Origin: Acidobacteriota bacterium
Lineage (GTDB): Bacteria; Acidobacteriota; Terriglobia; 20CM-2-55-15
Direction: 5' to 3'
Length of the DNA stretch: 6,812 nucleotides
Assembly (NCBI GenBank): GCA_003223895.1
Contig: QHXD01000826.1
Location: 1 to 6,812, forward strand
Numbering within the stretch: the stretch's first letter is position 1; the number at the start of each line of letters is the position of its first letter. This document shows positions 6,566-6,812 of this stretch, one piece after another. Both the position numbers and the translations under genes were made by a program. The notes below the pieces were generated by a model. The model made no database searches. It saw only the letters and a program-made list of their open reading frames with translations, and was not told the DNA's origin.

Positions 6566-6574
6566 ATTGTAACA
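6566..6574 (-). promoter_or_regulatory. candidate extended -10 promoter for ispH-ferredoxin
   Basis: The minus strand reads TGTTACAAT, which is a TGn extension plus a -10 element matching TATAAT at five of six positions. No good -35 is visible at 16-18 bases (best is CTAGCA), as is common for extended -10 promoters. The predicted start would fall at or within a few bases of the TTG start codon, giving an almost leaderless transcript, which is unusual for TTG. Either the true promoter is further upstream in the fabH leader or the start-codon context is atypical. Confidence 0.35.
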
Positions 6575-6596
6575 CGCGTGATGAGTGTGCTAGATT
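6567..6596 (+). promoter_or_regulatory. candidate sigma-70-type promoter for fabH
   Basis: TTGTAA (6567-6572) can act as a -35 (four of six), followed by an 18-base spacer and TAGATT (6591-6596) as -10 (four of six), preceded by TG at 6588-6589 as an extended -10. Transcription would start near 6603, leaving about 23 bases before the TTG at 6626. That placement argues against the alternative in-frame ATG at 6581. The -35 overlaps the -10 of the opposing ispH candidate. Confidence 0.35.
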
Positions 6597-6613
6597 TCCG
6601 CCCTTTGAGGGTG

Positions 6614-6619
6614 AAAGGA
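6614..6619 (+). promoter_or_regulatory. ribosome-binding site that sets the fabH start
   Basis: AAAGGA lies 6 bases before TTG 6626, an ideal spacing. The competing in-frame starts ATG 6581 and GTG 6611 lack comparable signals, and protein homology begins right after TTG 6626. A short hairpin (CCCT 6601-6604 with AGGG 6608-6611) sits just upstream and is probably incidental. Confidence 0.6.
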
Positions 6620-6625
6620 ATTTTA

Positions 6626-6812
6626 TTGAGTAGACATCGCGCAAAGATAACAGCCGTCAGTCATTACCTGCCAGAGCGCCGCGTTACCAATAAGGAACTG
6701 GAGAAAACCGTCGATACCTCCGACCAATGGATTGTTGAAAGAACGGGCATCCGCGAACGCCGGTTTGCCGCAAAAGGCGAAGGGACCAGCGATCTCGGCG
6801 CCGAGGCTGCCA
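6626..6812 (+). CDS. fabH: 3-oxoacyl-ACP synthase III (KAS III), 3' truncated by window
   Basis: The first 62 residues match the N terminus of FabH, the condensing enzyme that starts type II fatty-acid synthesis by joining acetyl-CoA (or branched acyl-CoA) to malonyl-ACP. Key segments are RAKITAVSHYLPE (5-17), the VTNKELEKTVDTSDQWI stretch (20-36) and ERTGIRERR (38-46), including the Trp and Arg near the CoA entrance. This pattern is strongly conserved across FabH and separates it from FabB/FabF. The catalytic Cys-His-Asn triad lies beyond the window. TTG 6626 is favoured by the well-spaced AAAGGA and by the family's usual N terminus. An in-frame extension to ATG 6581 would add 15 residues (starting MSVLDF) with no family support. 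The gene diverges from ispH across 66 bases. A paralogous thiolase-fold enzyme such as a PksH/DarB-like KAS III cannot be excluded from this fragment. Confidence 0.9.
   Translation, partial: MSRHRAKITAVSHYLPERRVTNKELEKTVDTSDQWIVERTGIRERRFAAKGEGTSDLGAEAA

Noticed and set aside
6581..6583. ATG as the fabH start
   Set aside because: It would add 15 residues without family support, lies upstream of the likely promoter -10 and lacks a ribosome-binding site; TTG 6626 has AAAGGA at ideal spacing.

Overview
The window carries nine recognisable genes and almost no non-coding DNA. It looks like a slice of a bacterial chromosome with base composition in the mid-50s % GC (by eye). Four of the genes appear to use TTG or GTG starts. 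The plant/cyanobacterial-length IspH, the MeaB/methylmalonyl-CoA epimerase pair and the Ser-for-Cys DapF variant together fit Acidobacteriota or a related soil lineage. That placement rests on remembered resemblance, not on a search. Two genes contain frame-breaking internal deletions, so the source may be a draft or metagenome-assembled sequence.

Region 1 (1-4960, plus strand) is a tightly packed run that reads as one operon: the C-terminal part of the MeaB GTPase joined in frame to methylmalonyl-CoA epimerase, then mtnP (methylthioadenosine phosphorylase), a CPBP-family membrane protease (frame broken near 2301), an MgtC/SapB-family membrane protein, a diaminopimelate epimerase homologue (dapF), and a YpdA-type flavoprotein (frame broken near 4449). 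Neighbours overlap by 1-11 bases or are 6 bases apart, which suggests translational coupling. The functions are mixed: methylmalonyl-CoA metabolism, 5'-methylthioadenosine removal, membrane functions, meso-diaminopimelate for lysine and peptidoglycan, and thiol redox.

Region 2 (4964-6559, minus strand) is a two-gene unit, ispH followed by a 2[4Fe-4S] ferredoxin. IspH performs the last step of the MEP isoprenoid pathway and needs an external electron donor. The adjacent ferredoxin is a natural candidate. This unit converges on the region 1 operon with only 3 bases between stop codons.

Region 3 (6560-6812) is a 66-base divergent intergenic stretch with back-to-back promoter candidates, followed by the 5' end of fabH (3-oxoacyl-ACP synthase III), cut by the window edge.

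The observation most worth following is that the DapF homologue has serine at both positions where the family has its two catalytic cysteines. Next are the MeaB-epimerase in-frame fusion, the IspH-ferredoxin pairing, and the two disrupted genes within one otherwise intact operon. I saw no RNA genes, CRISPR arrays, insertion sequences or phage genes.
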